From: Pseudomonas sp. CCI4.2
Lineage (GTDB): Bacteria > Pseudomonadota > Gammaproteobacteria > Pseudomonadales > Pseudomonadaceae
Length of the DNA stretch: 64,000 bases
Reading direction: 5' to 3'
NCBI RefSeq assembly: GCF_034350045.1
Contig: NZ_CP133781.1
Coordinates: 4,140,501-4,204,500 of the forward strand
Part shown: one piece after another, positions 35,239-44,545 of the stretch
How the letters are laid out: the number at the start of each line of letters is the position of its first letter
Position numbering within the stretch: position 1 is the stretch's first letter
Notes under the pieces: model-generated
What the model was told of the DNA's origin: nothing
Seen by the model: only the letters and a program-made list of their open reading frames with translations
The model's database searches: none
Program-made: the position numbers and the translations under genes

Positions 35239-35290
35239 ATTCGTCAATGTTTAGGCCTGGATGGCACGAGTTACGGAATACCGCACATGA
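35239..35290 (+). repeat. Direct repeat copy 2 flanking the duplicated promoter
   Basis: Imperfect copy of the sequence at 34981-35032, 258 bases downstream of it. It ends 30 bases before the porin start codon. Confidence 0.6.
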
Positions 35291-35319
35291 CTCAAAATAA
35301 AAATAATAGGAGCTGCTGC

Positions 35320-37218
35320 ATGACAACACGTACGCATCTGTCGTTTCGTCGTACCCCTTGGCTGAGCATAGCAACGTTGACTTTGACACCGTTGGCTTGT
35401 GCGATCTCATTGAGTGCTCGCGCCACCGACTTCGACTTCGGTGAAATCACTGGCCGCTACAATGGCAATATTACCGCTGGGGCGCTCTGGAGCACTCAAA
35501 GCCCGACCAACTCAACGATCAATCAAGGCAGTGCTAATAGCATCGGTTATGGCCACGCCGGTCAGTTCAATAACGGTGGAGGGCGTACCTCAGATGACAG
35601 CCGCTTGAACTTTCACAAGCCCGGTGAGTTGGTGTCCTCACCCATCACGCTGTTGGCCGAAACCGAACTAAAGTGGAAAAACTACGGCCTATTCCTTCGT
35701 GGCAAGGCTTGGTACGACTACACGTTGGAAAACAAGGAGGTCGATTACGGTAGTTCGGCCAACGGCTATCAGCAAAATCAAACCCTGAACGACGCCCACT
35801 ATGACAAGCTGGCCAAGTTCCAGGGAGTCGAATTGCTGGATGCCTATGTCTACGGTAATTACGATATCGAAGGACATCCGTTAAACGTGCGCGCCGGTAA
35901 ACAAGTGGTTAGTTGGGGGGAAGGGTTGTTTTTTCAGAACGGTATTAACGCTATCAACCCACTTGACGTAGCGGCCTTGCGTCGTCCCGGCGCACAACTT
36001 AAAGAAGGGTTGCTGCCGGTCCCGATGCTTTATGGCAATTTCGGAATCACCGACAGCCTGAGTGTTGAGTCGTTTTACCAACTCGCATGGCGCAAAACGG
36101 TTCTGGAAGGTTGTGGGACTTTCTTTTCAACCAACGATTACATTCCAGACGGCTGCTACGGCGTGCCCCGGGCAGGCAGCAACGATCAAGCTTCCTTTGC
36201 CAATGGTCAGATTATCCAGCGTGCACCGGATAAAGATCCGAGAAACATGGGCCAGTTTGGCTTCGCCTTGCGGTATTTTGCCGACGAAATTGGAACCGAG
36301 TTTGGCGCTTATGCGATGAACATTCACTCGCGCACCCCATATTCGAATTCGGTCATTGGTGCACGCTCGATTGCGTCAGGACCTTATCCAGGTTGGGTCA
36401 GCCCGACGACTAGCCCTGCACTGGCAGCGGGCAACGGTGAATACGACGTCAGTTATCCAGAGGACATCCGCATCTTTGGCGTAAGTTTCTCAACGACCGT
36501 CTTGAGTACGTCAGTGTTTGGGGAGTTAAGCTATCGCCCTAATCAGCCGGTACAACTGGCCAGTGCCGACCTCATTGCTGCCTTTGCAGCACTGCCTCCC
36601 GGTACGGGTAAAGCGTTAGGTATTCCGTTGGCGAGCGAGGCGTATCAAGTCTACGCACCCGGCACCGTAGTCGACGGATACGAGCGGCTGAAAGTGACGC
36701 AACTGTCATTGGGCGCTGTCAAGACGTTCCAGCATGTGTTGGGTGCAGACACGCTGAGCCTGGTCGGCGAGATGGGTATGAAGTACATGAACAACTTGCC
36801 AAGTTTGAGTGACGCCCGCTTTGGTCGTACAGACCAGTACGGCTCCGATTTGGCCAGCGGGAGCGTTGCCGGTTGTGCCATCGGCACTGCGTCCAATCCA
36901 AAATATGCCAAGCTCGCCTGCTCAAAGGACGGCTACACCACCAAGTTTTCTTCTGGTTATCGTCTGAAGGCGCAACTGACCTATAACTCGCTGTTAGCAG
37001 GGATCAACGTTTCTCCTTACATGGCGTTTGGTCAGGACATCAAAGGTTGGTCCTACGACGGCAACTTCGTCCAAGACCGTTTGCTCGGTTCAGTTGGGGT
37101 CAAAGCTGATTACTTGCAGAAATACTCTGCCGACTTGTCCTGGTCGGGTAGCGGCAACACACCGTGGGCAACAACGGATAAAGACTTTGTCGCGTTCAGC
37201 GTCAGCATGGGTTTCTAA
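35320..37218 (+). CDS. DUF1302 family outer-membrane protein
   Basis: A 632-residue predicted outer-membrane beta-barrel of family DUF1302, with a signal peptide of about 36 residues (STATLTL-type core ending SLSARA) before TDFDFGEITGRYNGNITAG. Family blocks are RLNFHKPGELVSSPITLLAE, VRAGKQVVSWGEGLFFQNGI and NPLDVAALRRPGAQLKEGLL, and the chain ends SVSMGF. DUF1302 proteins typically occur with DUF1329, YCF48-like and RND genes in operons for hydrophobic or steroid/terpene/aromatic compounds, exactly as here. The start is ATG 35320, seven bases after AGGAG; the frame is open further upstream into the duplicated promoter, without a start signal. Likely role: passage of a hydrophobic substrate across the outer membrane. 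Confidence 0.83.
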   Translation: MTTRTHLSFRRTPWLSIATLTLTPLACAISLSARATDFDFGEITGRYNGNITAGALWSTQSPTNSTINQGSANSIGYGHAGQFNNGGGRTSDDSRLNFHKPGELVSSPITLLAETELKWKNYGLFLRGKAWYDYTLENKEVDYGSSANGYQQNQTLNDAHYDKLAKFQGVELLDAYVYGNYDIEGHPLNVRAGKQVVSWGEGLFFQNGINAINPLDVAALRRPGAQLKEGLLPVPMLYGNFGITDSLSVESFYQLAWRKTVLEGCGTFFSTNDYIPDGCYGVPRAGSNDQASFANGQIIQRAPDKDPRNMGQFGFALRYFADEIGTEFGAYAMNIHSRTPYSNSVIGARSIASGPYPGWVSPTTSPALAAGNGEYDVSYPEDIRIFGVSFSTTVLSTSVFGELSYRPNQPVQLASADLIAAFAALPPGTGKALGIPLASEAYQVYAPGTVVDGYERLKVTQLSLGAVKTFQHVLGADTLSLVGEMGMKYMNNLPSLSDARFGRTDQYGSDLASGSVAGCAIGTASNPKYAKLACSKDGYTTKFSSGYRLKAQLTYNSLLAGINVSPYMAFGQDIKGWSYDGNFVQDRLLGSVGVKADYLQKYSADLSWSGSGNTPWATTDKDFVAFSVSMGF

Positions 37219-37245
37219 AAAGCATTCGGAAAAATGAGGCATCCA

Positions 37246-38598
37246 ATGAAAACAAGAAAACTGCTTTGTGTGACCGTCATGGGCAGCATGCTTGGTCTTG
37301 CCAGTAGCGTCGCGCTGGCCAAGGCCGACGCAGCCGATGTGGCGCGTCTGGGCCAGGATTTGACGCCATTTGGCTCGGAAAAGGCTGGTAACGCTAGCGG
37401 CACCATCCCTGCCTGGACAGGTGGGTTGACCCAGGCGCCAGCCGGATTCATTCCGGGTAAAGGCTACGTCGATCCGTATGCTAGCGACAAACCGGTGTAC
37501 ACCATTACCGCTGCCAATATGGCGCAGTACGCGGATCAATTGACGCCAGGCTACAAGGCCATGCTGCAGAAATTTGCTAGCTACAAGATGATCGTCTATC
37601 CGACGCATCGGCCGGTTGGGTTGCCTGCGACCGAGTACGAACAGATCAAGAAAGAAGCGGGGACCGTTGCCCTGGCTGACAATGGCGCCGGGATGCTCAA
37701 TTACGATAAAACAAGCGTACCGTTTCCGGTTCCGAAGACTGCTCAGGAATTGCTTTACAATCATTCTCTGCGCTACCGCTCGGGTGGCTACCATTATTTC
37801 CCTACCGAAATGGTGGTCAAGCCTGGCGGCAACTTCACGGTAATTCATCGTGATGTGACGTTGGCGATGGCCTCTGCATTGGGCAACCCTGAACCGAACC
37901 GTCTCTACTATTACTTGAGTAAGGTGACCGGGCCGGACAGCGTTGCAGGCCAGCAAAGCTTGGTGCATGAGCCGATCGATCAGGTCAAGGAACCTCGGCT
38001 TGCCTGGCAGTACAACCCAGGTCAGCGTCGAGTGCTGAGAGCTCCTGAATTGGCCTATGACACTGTCGATGGTTTGTCTGACGGTTTGCGCACCCTGGAT
38101 ATGTACGACATGTTCAGCGGCGCGCCGGATCGTTACGACTGGCAACTGCTCGGCAAGAAAGAAATGATTGTGCCGTATGACACTTATAAACTGGCCGACC
38201 GCTCATTGCAGTACAGCGATATCGTCAAGCCTGATCACCTGAATCAAGACTTGATCCGCTACGAAACACATCGTGTGTGGGTGGTGCAGGCGACTTTGAA
38301 ACCGGGTGCAAGGCACATTTACGCCAAGCGCATTTTTTACATCGACGAAGACAGCTGGGCAATTCTCGCCGCAGACCTTTTCGACGGTCGTGGCGAGCTG
38401 TGGCGTATGCAGGAAGCCCACGGGCTGCAACGCTACGACGTGTTGTCGAGCATTGCGATCAGCGACGTTGCCTACGACCTGCAAGCGCGTAGCTATGTGG
38501 TCAACGGCCTGGAGAATCAGGAAAAACAGTCCAGTTTCGGCGTCCATTTCACCCTTCAAGACTTCAGTCCCGCGGCCTTGCGCCGAGCAGGTAACTGA
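37246..38598 (+). CDS. DUF1329 family exported protein (LolA/LolB-like fold)
   Basis: A 450-residue exported protein. The signal peptide (LLCVTVMGSMLGLASSVALA) is followed by KADAADVARLGQDLTPFGSE and AGNASGTIPAWTGGL, the hallmark of DUF1329. Further on are YDWQLLGKKEMIVPYDTYKL, YETHRVWVVQATLKPG and RHIYAKRIFYIDEDSWAILA, a half-barrel suited to holding a lipid-like ligand. DUF1329 proteins are constant partners of DUF1302 porins. I prefer ATG 37246, six bases after GAGG, to ATG 37234. The gene is 27 bases after the porin stop. Likely role: periplasmic or outer-membrane carriage of a hydrophobic molecule. Confidence 0.83.
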   Translation: MKTRKLLCVTVMGSMLGLASSVALAKADAADVARLGQDLTPFGSEKAGNASGTIPAWTGGLTQAPAGFIPGKGYVDPYASDKPVYTITAANMAQYADQLTPGYKAMLQKFASYKMIVYPTHRPVGLPATEYEQIKKEAGTVALADNGAGMLNYDKTSVPFPVPKTAQELLYNHSLRYRSGGYHYFPTEMVVKPGGNFTVIHRDVTLAMASALGNPEPNRLYYYLSKVTGPDSVAGQQSLVHEPIDQVKEPRLAWQYNPGQRRVLRAPELAYDTVDGLSDGLRTLDMYDMFSGAPDRYDWQLLGKKEMIVPYDTYKLADRSLQYSDIVKPDHLNQDLIRYETHRVWVVQATLKPGARHIYAKRIFYIDEDSWAILAADLFDGRGELWRMQEAHGLQRYDVLSSIAISDVAYDLQARSYVVNGLENQEKQSSFGVHFTLQDFSPAALRRAGN

Positions 38599-38676
38599 CG
38601 ACGGTCGAATGAACGAGCGAGGCCGGTGTGCGGCCACGCTCTTTGTTGCTGAATTCGAAGCAGAGACACCTTCGCG

Positions 38677-39807
38677 ATGACTATTTTGATTTTGCGCCCA
38701 GCGCTTGCGCTGACGTTGGCCTTAAGCGTAGGCGTGCCTGTTCTGGCGCAACCGGTCCCTGATCGTTTGCAACGGCCTTCACCGATGTCGGCGTCGGCCA
38801 GCCATTCGCCGCTCACCGATATTCAGACCTTGGGCGACCGACAGGTGATGGTCGGTGACAGTGGCCACATTTTGCTGCTCGCAGCCGATGGCAGCGTCAC
38901 CCAAGCCAAGGTGCCGGTGGATTTACTGCTGACGGCGGTATATTTCGTCGATGACCAGCGAGGCTGGGTGGTGGGTCATGACGGTGTGATCTTGCACAGC
39001 GATGACGGGGGTCAAAACTGGAAAAAGCAGCTGGATGGCAACGCCATCAATGCTCTGCTCAACGTTTGGACCGCAAGCGAGGCCACACGTCTGCAGCAGG
39101 CGGTTGCCACGCAACCTGACGATAAAACACAAACAAGCGCGTTGGAAAACGCACTGTTTGCCGTCGACGATGCCAAGGCCAGCAGTGCTGCCGGGCCGTC
39201 GCGACCTTTACTCAATTTGTGGTTTCGCGATGCCAATCAGGGGTGGGCGGTGGGCGCCTACGGGATGATGTTATCGACAATCGACGGCGGGCAGAATTGG
39301 CACTACTTGCCCGACCTGGATAACCCAGACCGACTGCACCTGAACGCTGTTCTGGGCCTGGCGGATGGAACGTTGCTAGTGGCGGGTGAGGGCGGACGAA
39401 TCTATCGCTCGGCGGATAACGGATTGCATTGGCAGGCTGCCATGGCTCTTGGCCCTGCGTCTTTTTACAAACTGCTGGCCTTGAAAAACGGTGAAGTTCT
39501 GGCGATGGGATTTGGCGGTGTGCTATTTGCTAGCCATGACAGCGGTGTCAGTTGGCAGGCATTAAGCAACCCGGTGAAAGCGGGCCTCTATGGGGGCCAG
39601 CAATTAACCGACGGCAGCCTGATATTGGCCGGACAGGGTGGGATATTGCTGTACAGCGACGACGGCGAACATTTCAAAGTCTGGCGTTCGAAAAGCAAGT
39701 TGCCTTGGCTGGGTATTGGTCAGGTTTCTTCGACTCAAGTGGTGTTGATTGGCAGCGCCGGTCTGCAAAACCAGTCGTTGATCGAGCTCAAGGAGCACCT
39801 GCAATGA
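38677..39807 (+). CDS. YCF48-like beta-propeller exported protein
   Basis: A 376-residue protein with a signal peptide (LALTLALSVGVPVLA before QPVPD) and repeated BNR/YCF48-type propeller blades: RGWVVGHDGVILHSDDGGQN, QGWAVGAYGMMLSTIDGGQN, AGEGGRIYRSADNGLHWQ and GFGGVLFASHDSGVSWQ. In plants and cyanobacteria Ycf48 (HCF136) assembles photosystem II; in proteobacteria such proteins sit beside DUF1302/DUF1329/RND genes and probably act as periplasmic assembly or adaptor factors. Its stop overlaps the RND gene start (ATGA), indicating coupled translation and perhaps a shared complex. Confidence 0.82.
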   Translation: MTILILRPALALTLALSVGVPVLAQPVPDRLQRPSPMSASASHSPLTDIQTLGDRQVMVGDSGHILLLAADGSVTQAKVPVDLLLTAVYFVDDQRGWVVGHDGVILHSDDGGQNWKKQLDGNAINALLNVWTASEATRLQQAVATQPDDKTQTSALENALFAVDDAKASSAAGPSRPLLNLWFRDANQGWAVGAYGMMLSTIDGGQNWHYLPDLDNPDRLHLNAVLGLADGTLLVAGEGGRIYRSADNGLHWQAAMALGPASFYKLLALKNGEVLAMGFGGVLFASHDSGVSWQALSNPVKAGLYGGQQLTDGSLILAGQGGILLYSDDGEHFKVWRSKSKLPWLGIGQVSSTQVVLIGSAGLQNQSLIELKEHLQ

Positions 39808-42155
39808 ATGCTGCACGACAGATTCAGACGCCCCCCAACTTAACTAACCGTCTGGTCGCAGGCTTTGAACGGTATCTGTTCGGGCATCGCATCCTAGTGT
39901 TGGCGTTGTTCCTGCTGGTTTCCCTCTTGCTCGGATACGCCGCATTGTCCCTGCGCCCGGACGCTAGCTTCAGCCGGATGATCCCTGTTCACCATCCTTT
40001 TGTCTTCAACTACCTGAAGTTCGAAGATGTGCTGCGCCCACAGAGCAATGTTTTGCGCGTGGTAGTGGAAAATCCGAATGGCGATATCTTCAACAAAGCG
40101 TTTCTAGACACCCTGCGCGAAGTTAATGACGCGATTTTCTTTATTCCCGGTGTTGATCGAGGCAATCTCAAATCGCTGTGGACACCAAATGCGCTGTGGG
40201 CCGAAGTCACCACCGAGGGTATCCGCTCCGGGCGTGTCATCCCAGATAACTACGACGGCGGGCCGCAAGCCTTGGCACAGGTGCGACAGAACATTTTGCG
40301 GGCCAACATGCTAGGTAGTTTCGTTGCCAATGACTTCAGGTCGGTGGTGATCCGGGTTCCATTGTTAGAGAACGACCCCCAAAGCGGTAAGCCTTTGGAC
40401 TACGGCGTATTGGCGCATGACTTAGAAAAACAAGTGCGGGCGCACTTCGACGCCCGAGGCGTACACATTCGCGTGATCGGTTTTGCACAGATCATTAGTG
40501 ATTTGTTGGCGGCGGCGGCTGACATTGCGCTTTTCTTCGCCATCACCGTGGGCCTGATCACGCTGCTGTTGTATGGCTACTGCCGCTGCTGGCGCAGTAC
40601 CGCCGTCACCGTGTTGACCTGCCTGTTGACGGTGGTATGCCAACTCGGTCTGCTGAGTGTTCTGGGTTTGGGGCTCGACCCGTATTCGATTCTTGTGCCG
40701 TTCCTTATCTTTGCCATTGGCATTAGCCACGCGGTGCAGAACATCAACCTGATGATGAGCGAAATAGGGCAGGGTGCCTCGCCACTTCAGGCTTCTAGAC
40801 GCACCTTTAGAGCGCTGTTTCTGCCTGGATCAACGGCGTTACTGGCGGACGCTGTGGGTTTCATTACGTTGATGGTGATCGACATTGGTGTGATCCAGCA
40901 ACTGGCAATAACAGCTAGCATCGGCGTATTTGTAGCGCTGTTTACAAAAATGTTTCTGCTGCCTGTGTTGATGTCCTACGTCGGTGTGAGCCCCGGAGGG
41001 CTGCGTAAACAACAACAGCGTTTGAATTATAAATGGCCCGTTTTTACCCGTTTGGCTAGGGTCTGCGAACCGCGCTTCGCCTGGCCGCTGATCGTTGCGA
41101 GCCTGCTATTACTGGGCTACGGGTATCACGCTCGTCAGGACTTGAAGATCGGCGATCTGGACAAGGGTGCGCCTGAGTTTCGTCCAGAAGCGCGTTACAA
41201 CCAGGACAACGCTTACTTGCTCAATCACTACACCACGAGCACCGACGTTTACGTAGTGATCTTCAAGACGCCGCAAGAGCAGTGTGCTCGCTTCGCTGCG
41301 GCAGACCTGGCGAGCCGATTCGAGCGCACGATGCGCGAAGTGCCTGGGGTGGAGTCAGTGCAATCGCTTTACAATGCGATGCGTTTTAAGATCATGGCAA
41401 GTAACGAAGGCAACCCGAAATGGGCCGAATTATCCCGCGACCCTTACGTGATGAATACCGCCCGCGCCGGCGTCGCCACAGAGTTTATCAACAGCGATTG
41501 CAGCGTAGCGCCGATCAGTCTGTACCTCGCCGACCATAAGGCCCAAACCCTCACCGCAGTGGCCAATGCGGTACAGACGTTTGCCAACGCCAATAATACT
41601 GGCGGTCTACAGCTGCTTCAGGCCGCTGGCAACGCCGGCATAGAAGCGGCCACCAATATCGTCATCGGGCATTCTGAAAAGCTGATGCTGATTTTGGTGT
41701 TCTTGATAATCAGCGCGGTGGTGTGGTGGGAATTTCGCTCCCTTAAGGTTGCTTTCGCCCTGATGGCACCGCTGTACCTGTCCACCGTGCTTTGCGAAGC
41801 TGTGATGGCCAAAATGGGTCTCGGCGTAAAAATCGCCACCTTGCCGGTGATTGCCTTGGGCGTGGGGATTGGCGTGGACTATGGCATTTACCTTTACAGC
41901 CGAATTGAAGGTTTCCTGCGTCAAGGGCTGACGCTGCAAGAGTCATTTCTGGAGTCGCTGAAAACCACCGGTACCTCGATCGTCTTTACTGCCCTGACCT
42001 TGGCGGTCGGCGTTGCCACCTGGTCGTTTTCATCTCTTAAATTCCAAGCGGACATGGGCGTGTTGTTGGTGCTGCTGTTTATCTGGAACATGATCGGAAC
42101 CCTAGTCTTGACCCCAGCGCTGGCATCGGTGCTGATCTTCGCCAAGAGGAGATGA
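39804..42155 (+). CDS. RND-superfamily transporter (MMPL/HpnN type)
   Basis: A 783-residue inner-membrane protein with RND duplication. One helix near residue 30 (LVLALFLLVSLLLGYAAL) is followed by a large periplasmic loop, a five-helix bundle (ALFFAITVGLITLLLYGYC, ILVPFLIFAIGISHAVQNIN), a second loop and a second bundle (LPVIALGVGIGVDYGIYLYS, SIVFTALTLAVGVATW). It belongs to the MMPL-like exporters that move lipids, sterols or hopanoids rather than to AcrB drug pumps, which are over 1000 residues. The ATG overlaps the YCF48 gene stop (ATGA). With DUF1302, DUF1329 and YCF48 it likely forms an envelope-spanning system for a hydrophobic compound; the direction is uncertain. Confidence 0.84.
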   Translation: MNAARQIQTPPNLTNRLVAGFERYLFGHRILVLALFLLVSLLLGYAALSLRPDASFSRMIPVHHPFVFNYLKFEDVLRPQSNVLRVVVENPNGDIFNKAFLDTLREVNDAIFFIPGVDRGNLKSLWTPNALWAEVTTEGIRSGRVIPDNYDGGPQALAQVRQNILRANMLGSFVANDFRSVVIRVPLLENDPQSGKPLDYGVLAHDLEKQVRAHFDARGVHIRVIGFAQIISDLLAAAADIALFFAITVGLITLLLYGYCRCWRSTAVTVLTCLLTVVCQLGLLSVLGLGLDPYSILVPFLIFAIGISHAVQNINLMMSEIGQGASPLQASRRTFRALFLPGSTALLADAVGFITLMVIDIGVIQQLAITASIGVFVALFTKMFLLPVLMSYVGVSPGGLRKQQQRLNYKWPVFTRLARVCEPRFAWPLIVASLLLLGYGYHARQDLKIGDLDKGAPEFRPEARYNQDNAYLLNHYTTSTDVYVVIFKTPQEQCARFAAADLASRFERTMREVPGVESVQSLYNAMRFKIMASNEGNPKWAELSRDPYVMNTARAGVATEFINSDCSVAPISLYLADHKAQTLTAVANAVQTFANANNTGGLQLLQAAGNAGIEAATNIVIGHSEKLMLILVFLIISAVVWWEFRSLKVAFALMAPLYLSTVLCEAVMAKMGLGVKIATLPVIALGVGIGVDYGIYLYSRIEGFLRQGLTLQESFLESLKTTGTSIVFTALTLAVGVATWSFSSLKFQADMGVLLVLLFIWNMIGTLVLTPALASVLIFAKRR

Positions 42156-42293
42156 CCGGCACCCGACCTGCGTCCTCCAGAGCTACTCCAGCGGGACGCG
42201 GGTCAGCGTAACTTGCTGACTATTCAACCTGCTACACAGGCCGCCAAGATTGGTATCCCCACTATAAAAACAAAGAATAGGGAGAGAACTTCA

Positions 42294-44321
42294 GTGAGAA
42301 GCCTATTATATCCGGCTATTGTCTTAATGGATCGCTTGAGCTTCGCGATGAAGTTCAGCCTGATCAGTATCTTGTTTTTCGCGCCGATGCTGGCGACAAA
42401 TTACGTCCTTGTGCGCGACTCTTACGATCAGTTCGTAGCCACCCGCGCCGAGCTTGAAAGTATCGACTTACTGCATTCCAGCGTTGGCCTGCGGCGCGAT
42501 ATCGAAAGTCTTGACAGCCTAGTCGCTATCAACGTTGTACTGGGTATCTCCGGCAAAGGCGGAGACCTCAATGCCCGCGCTACGAAGCTGACCAGCGACA
42601 TCATCAGCACGTTGCAGGGGCTGAATTCTCCTAGCGACAAGTCCGAAGACGTCGAGCGTTTCAACGCTTCACGAAGAGAACTCCTTGACCAGCTCAAACA
42701 GCAGCAAAACGAGAACTCGTTGCGTAGCAAGAGCGAGATTCTCGATAAGGTGCTCACGCAGACCTTGGTGTTCTGCCGGCTGGTCGCCGGGCAGGCTGGT
42801 TTCAATCAGGACTACAACCCACAGGTGCGCCAATTGACCGAACTGGTCGTCGGTTCTACGCCGCTGGTAACCCACGCTCTGGCTCAAGGCCGTGTCATGG
42901 GCTCCTATTCGCTGGGACAGGGATTCCTTAATTCCGCTGCCAGCAGCAAGTTCGATGAAATACTCCAGCAGCTCGACAAGCTAGACGGTGATTACACGCT
43001 CAAGCTTCAGGACGCACTGCAAGGCAGCTCGGCCAAGGACGCCTTGCAAGAGCAGGCCGCGAAAAGCCAAGTGTCGTTAAAACAGGCCAGCCGCTTGTTC
43101 GAAGAAAAGGTAGTAATGGCCAGTACTCTGGATATGGCCTGGACCGACTTTTACGACCAGACCACTGCGTTCATGGCGAGCACCTACCAGCTTAACGATG
43201 CAACGCTAGTGCTGGTCCGTCATGAACTTGAGCAGAGGCTGCTGCAGAACCGCCTGCATATGGTTTGGCTTGCGGGTGGGCTGGCGCTGGTGTTTCTGCT
43301 GATCGTTTATTTGTACGCGTCGTTCTATGTATCGACTGTCAGCACCTTGAAGAGCCTCGGGGCAATGATGGACAAGGTTGCTGCGGGCGATATGACTGTG
43401 AGCTTCGAAGCGAAAAGTCGAGATGAGTTGGGGGAACTGGGCCGGGTGTTCAATGGTACTGTAAAAAAAATTCACGGCCTAATCGATCGGGTCGGCCAGA
43501 CGGTGGTCGAGGTCCAGCGTCAGGCCGATCGGGTCGAGGCAGTTTCCGGCGCCAGCAACCAGGCTGTCGCCGGGCAGCGTGGTCAGATCGAGCAGGTGGC
43601 CACGGCGATGAACCAAATGTCTGCCACCGCGCAGGAAGTTGCCCGAAACGCTGCGGCGGCAGTGAGCAGCGCGCACAGCGTGAACGACGAGACGGTAACT
43701 GGACGCGAGCTGGTCGAGTCCCAGCTTGGCAGCATCCAGCAACTGGCTACCGAAATAGAAACCTCAGTGCAAGTGATCAACCAACTGGCAACCGACAGCA
43801 CGGCCATCGGCCAGGTACTTGAGGTGATCAAAAAAATCGCTGGCCAGACCAACCTGCTGGCCCTGAACGCTGCTATCGAAGCGGCGAGGGCAGGTGAGCA
43901 GGGCCGCGGTTTTGCGGTGGTCGCTGACGAAGTACGTAACCTCGCCAAACGCACTCAGCAATCCACCGAAGAAATCGAGCACATGATCGTCCGCTTGCAG
44001 GGTGGCGTCGGAGCTGCGGTTGCCGCCATGGGTACAAGTCATCGTATGGCCAGCGGCACGTTGGGGCAATCGGACAAGGTGCAGCAGGCGTTGAAAAATA
44101 TCCTTGGCGCGGTTGGTACCATAGTCGAGCAAAACCAGCAGATCGCCGCCGCAGTCGAACAGCAAACTGCGGTGGCCCGTGATATCGATCAGAACATCGT
44201 GGCTATCAACCATGCGGGTGAGCGCACTGCCGAGGGTGCTCACCAGGCAGAGCAGGCAAGCCGTGAACTTGCTGCCCAGGTGGGTGAGCTAAAGTCGCTG
44301 ATTGGAGCGTTTCGGGTCTAG
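42294..44321 (+). CDS. Methyl-accepting chemotaxis protein with large helical sensor
   Basis: A 675-residue chemoreceptor. I start it at GTG 42294 (VRSLLYPAIVLMDRLSFAMK), about a dozen bases after GGGAGAG. Relatives that I recall from Pseudomonas begin in the same way. A first helix (FSLISILFFAPMLATNYVLV) is followed by about 300 periplasmic residues of mostly helical character. Then come helix two (MVWLAGGLALVFLLIVYLYA), a HAMP domain (STLKSLGAMMDKVAAGDMTV) and the signalling coil with ALNAAIEAARAGEQGRGFAV. Its position right behind the DUF1302-RND operon suggests it senses the compound handled by this island; that is inference from context. Confidence 0.87.
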   Translation: MRSLLYPAIVLMDRLSFAMKFSLISILFFAPMLATNYVLVRDSYDQFVATRAELESIDLLHSSVGLRRDIESLDSLVAINVVLGISGKGGDLNARATKLTSDIISTLQGLNSPSDKSEDVERFNASRRELLDQLKQQQNENSLRSKSEILDKVLTQTLVFCRLVAGQAGFNQDYNPQVRQLTELVVGSTPLVTHALAQGRVMGSYSLGQGFLNSAASSKFDEILQQLDKLDGDYTLKLQDALQGSSAKDALQEQAAKSQVSLKQASRLFEEKVVMASTLDMAWTDFYDQTTAFMASTYQLNDATLVLVRHELEQRLLQNRLHMVWLAGGLALVFLLIVYLYASFYVSTVSTLKSLGAMMDKVAAGDMTVSFEAKSRDELGELGRVFNGTVKKIHGLIDRVGQTVVEVQRQADRVEAVSGASNQAVAGQRGQIEQVATAMNQMSATAQEVARNAAAAVSSAHSVNDETVTGRELVESQLGSIQQLATEIETSVQVINQLATDSTAIGQVLEVIKKIAGQTNLLALNAAIEAARAGEQGRGFAVVADEVRNLAKRTQQSTEEIEHMIVRLQGGVGAAVAAMGTSHRMASGTLGQSDKVQQALKNILGAVGTIVEQNQQIAAAVEQQTAVARDIDQNIVAINHAGERTAEGAHQAEQASRELAAQVGELKSLIGAFRV

Positions 44322-44545
44322 CGTAGTTCATTCCACCACCCTGACCAGGGCGGCGTCCTTAAACTAAACTTCCGCCAGTTGGTTTCATCGATATCCTTTG
44401 AGATGGGACTGCAAACGTAGCTATCCGGCATTGTCGATTTTGTTGACGCTAATGCGAACAAAATAATGCCTGGAAAAGTTTATCGATATCATCCAATAGA
44501 ATTCCGGTGTATTGCGAATGGCAGTGGCGGGGATTTGAAAGCCAA

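Noticed and set aside
39552..39803. Longer RND protein starting upstream of 39804
   Set aside because: The extension overlaps the YCF48 gene in another frame; ATG 39804 gives an ATGA overlap and a normal N-terminal helix.
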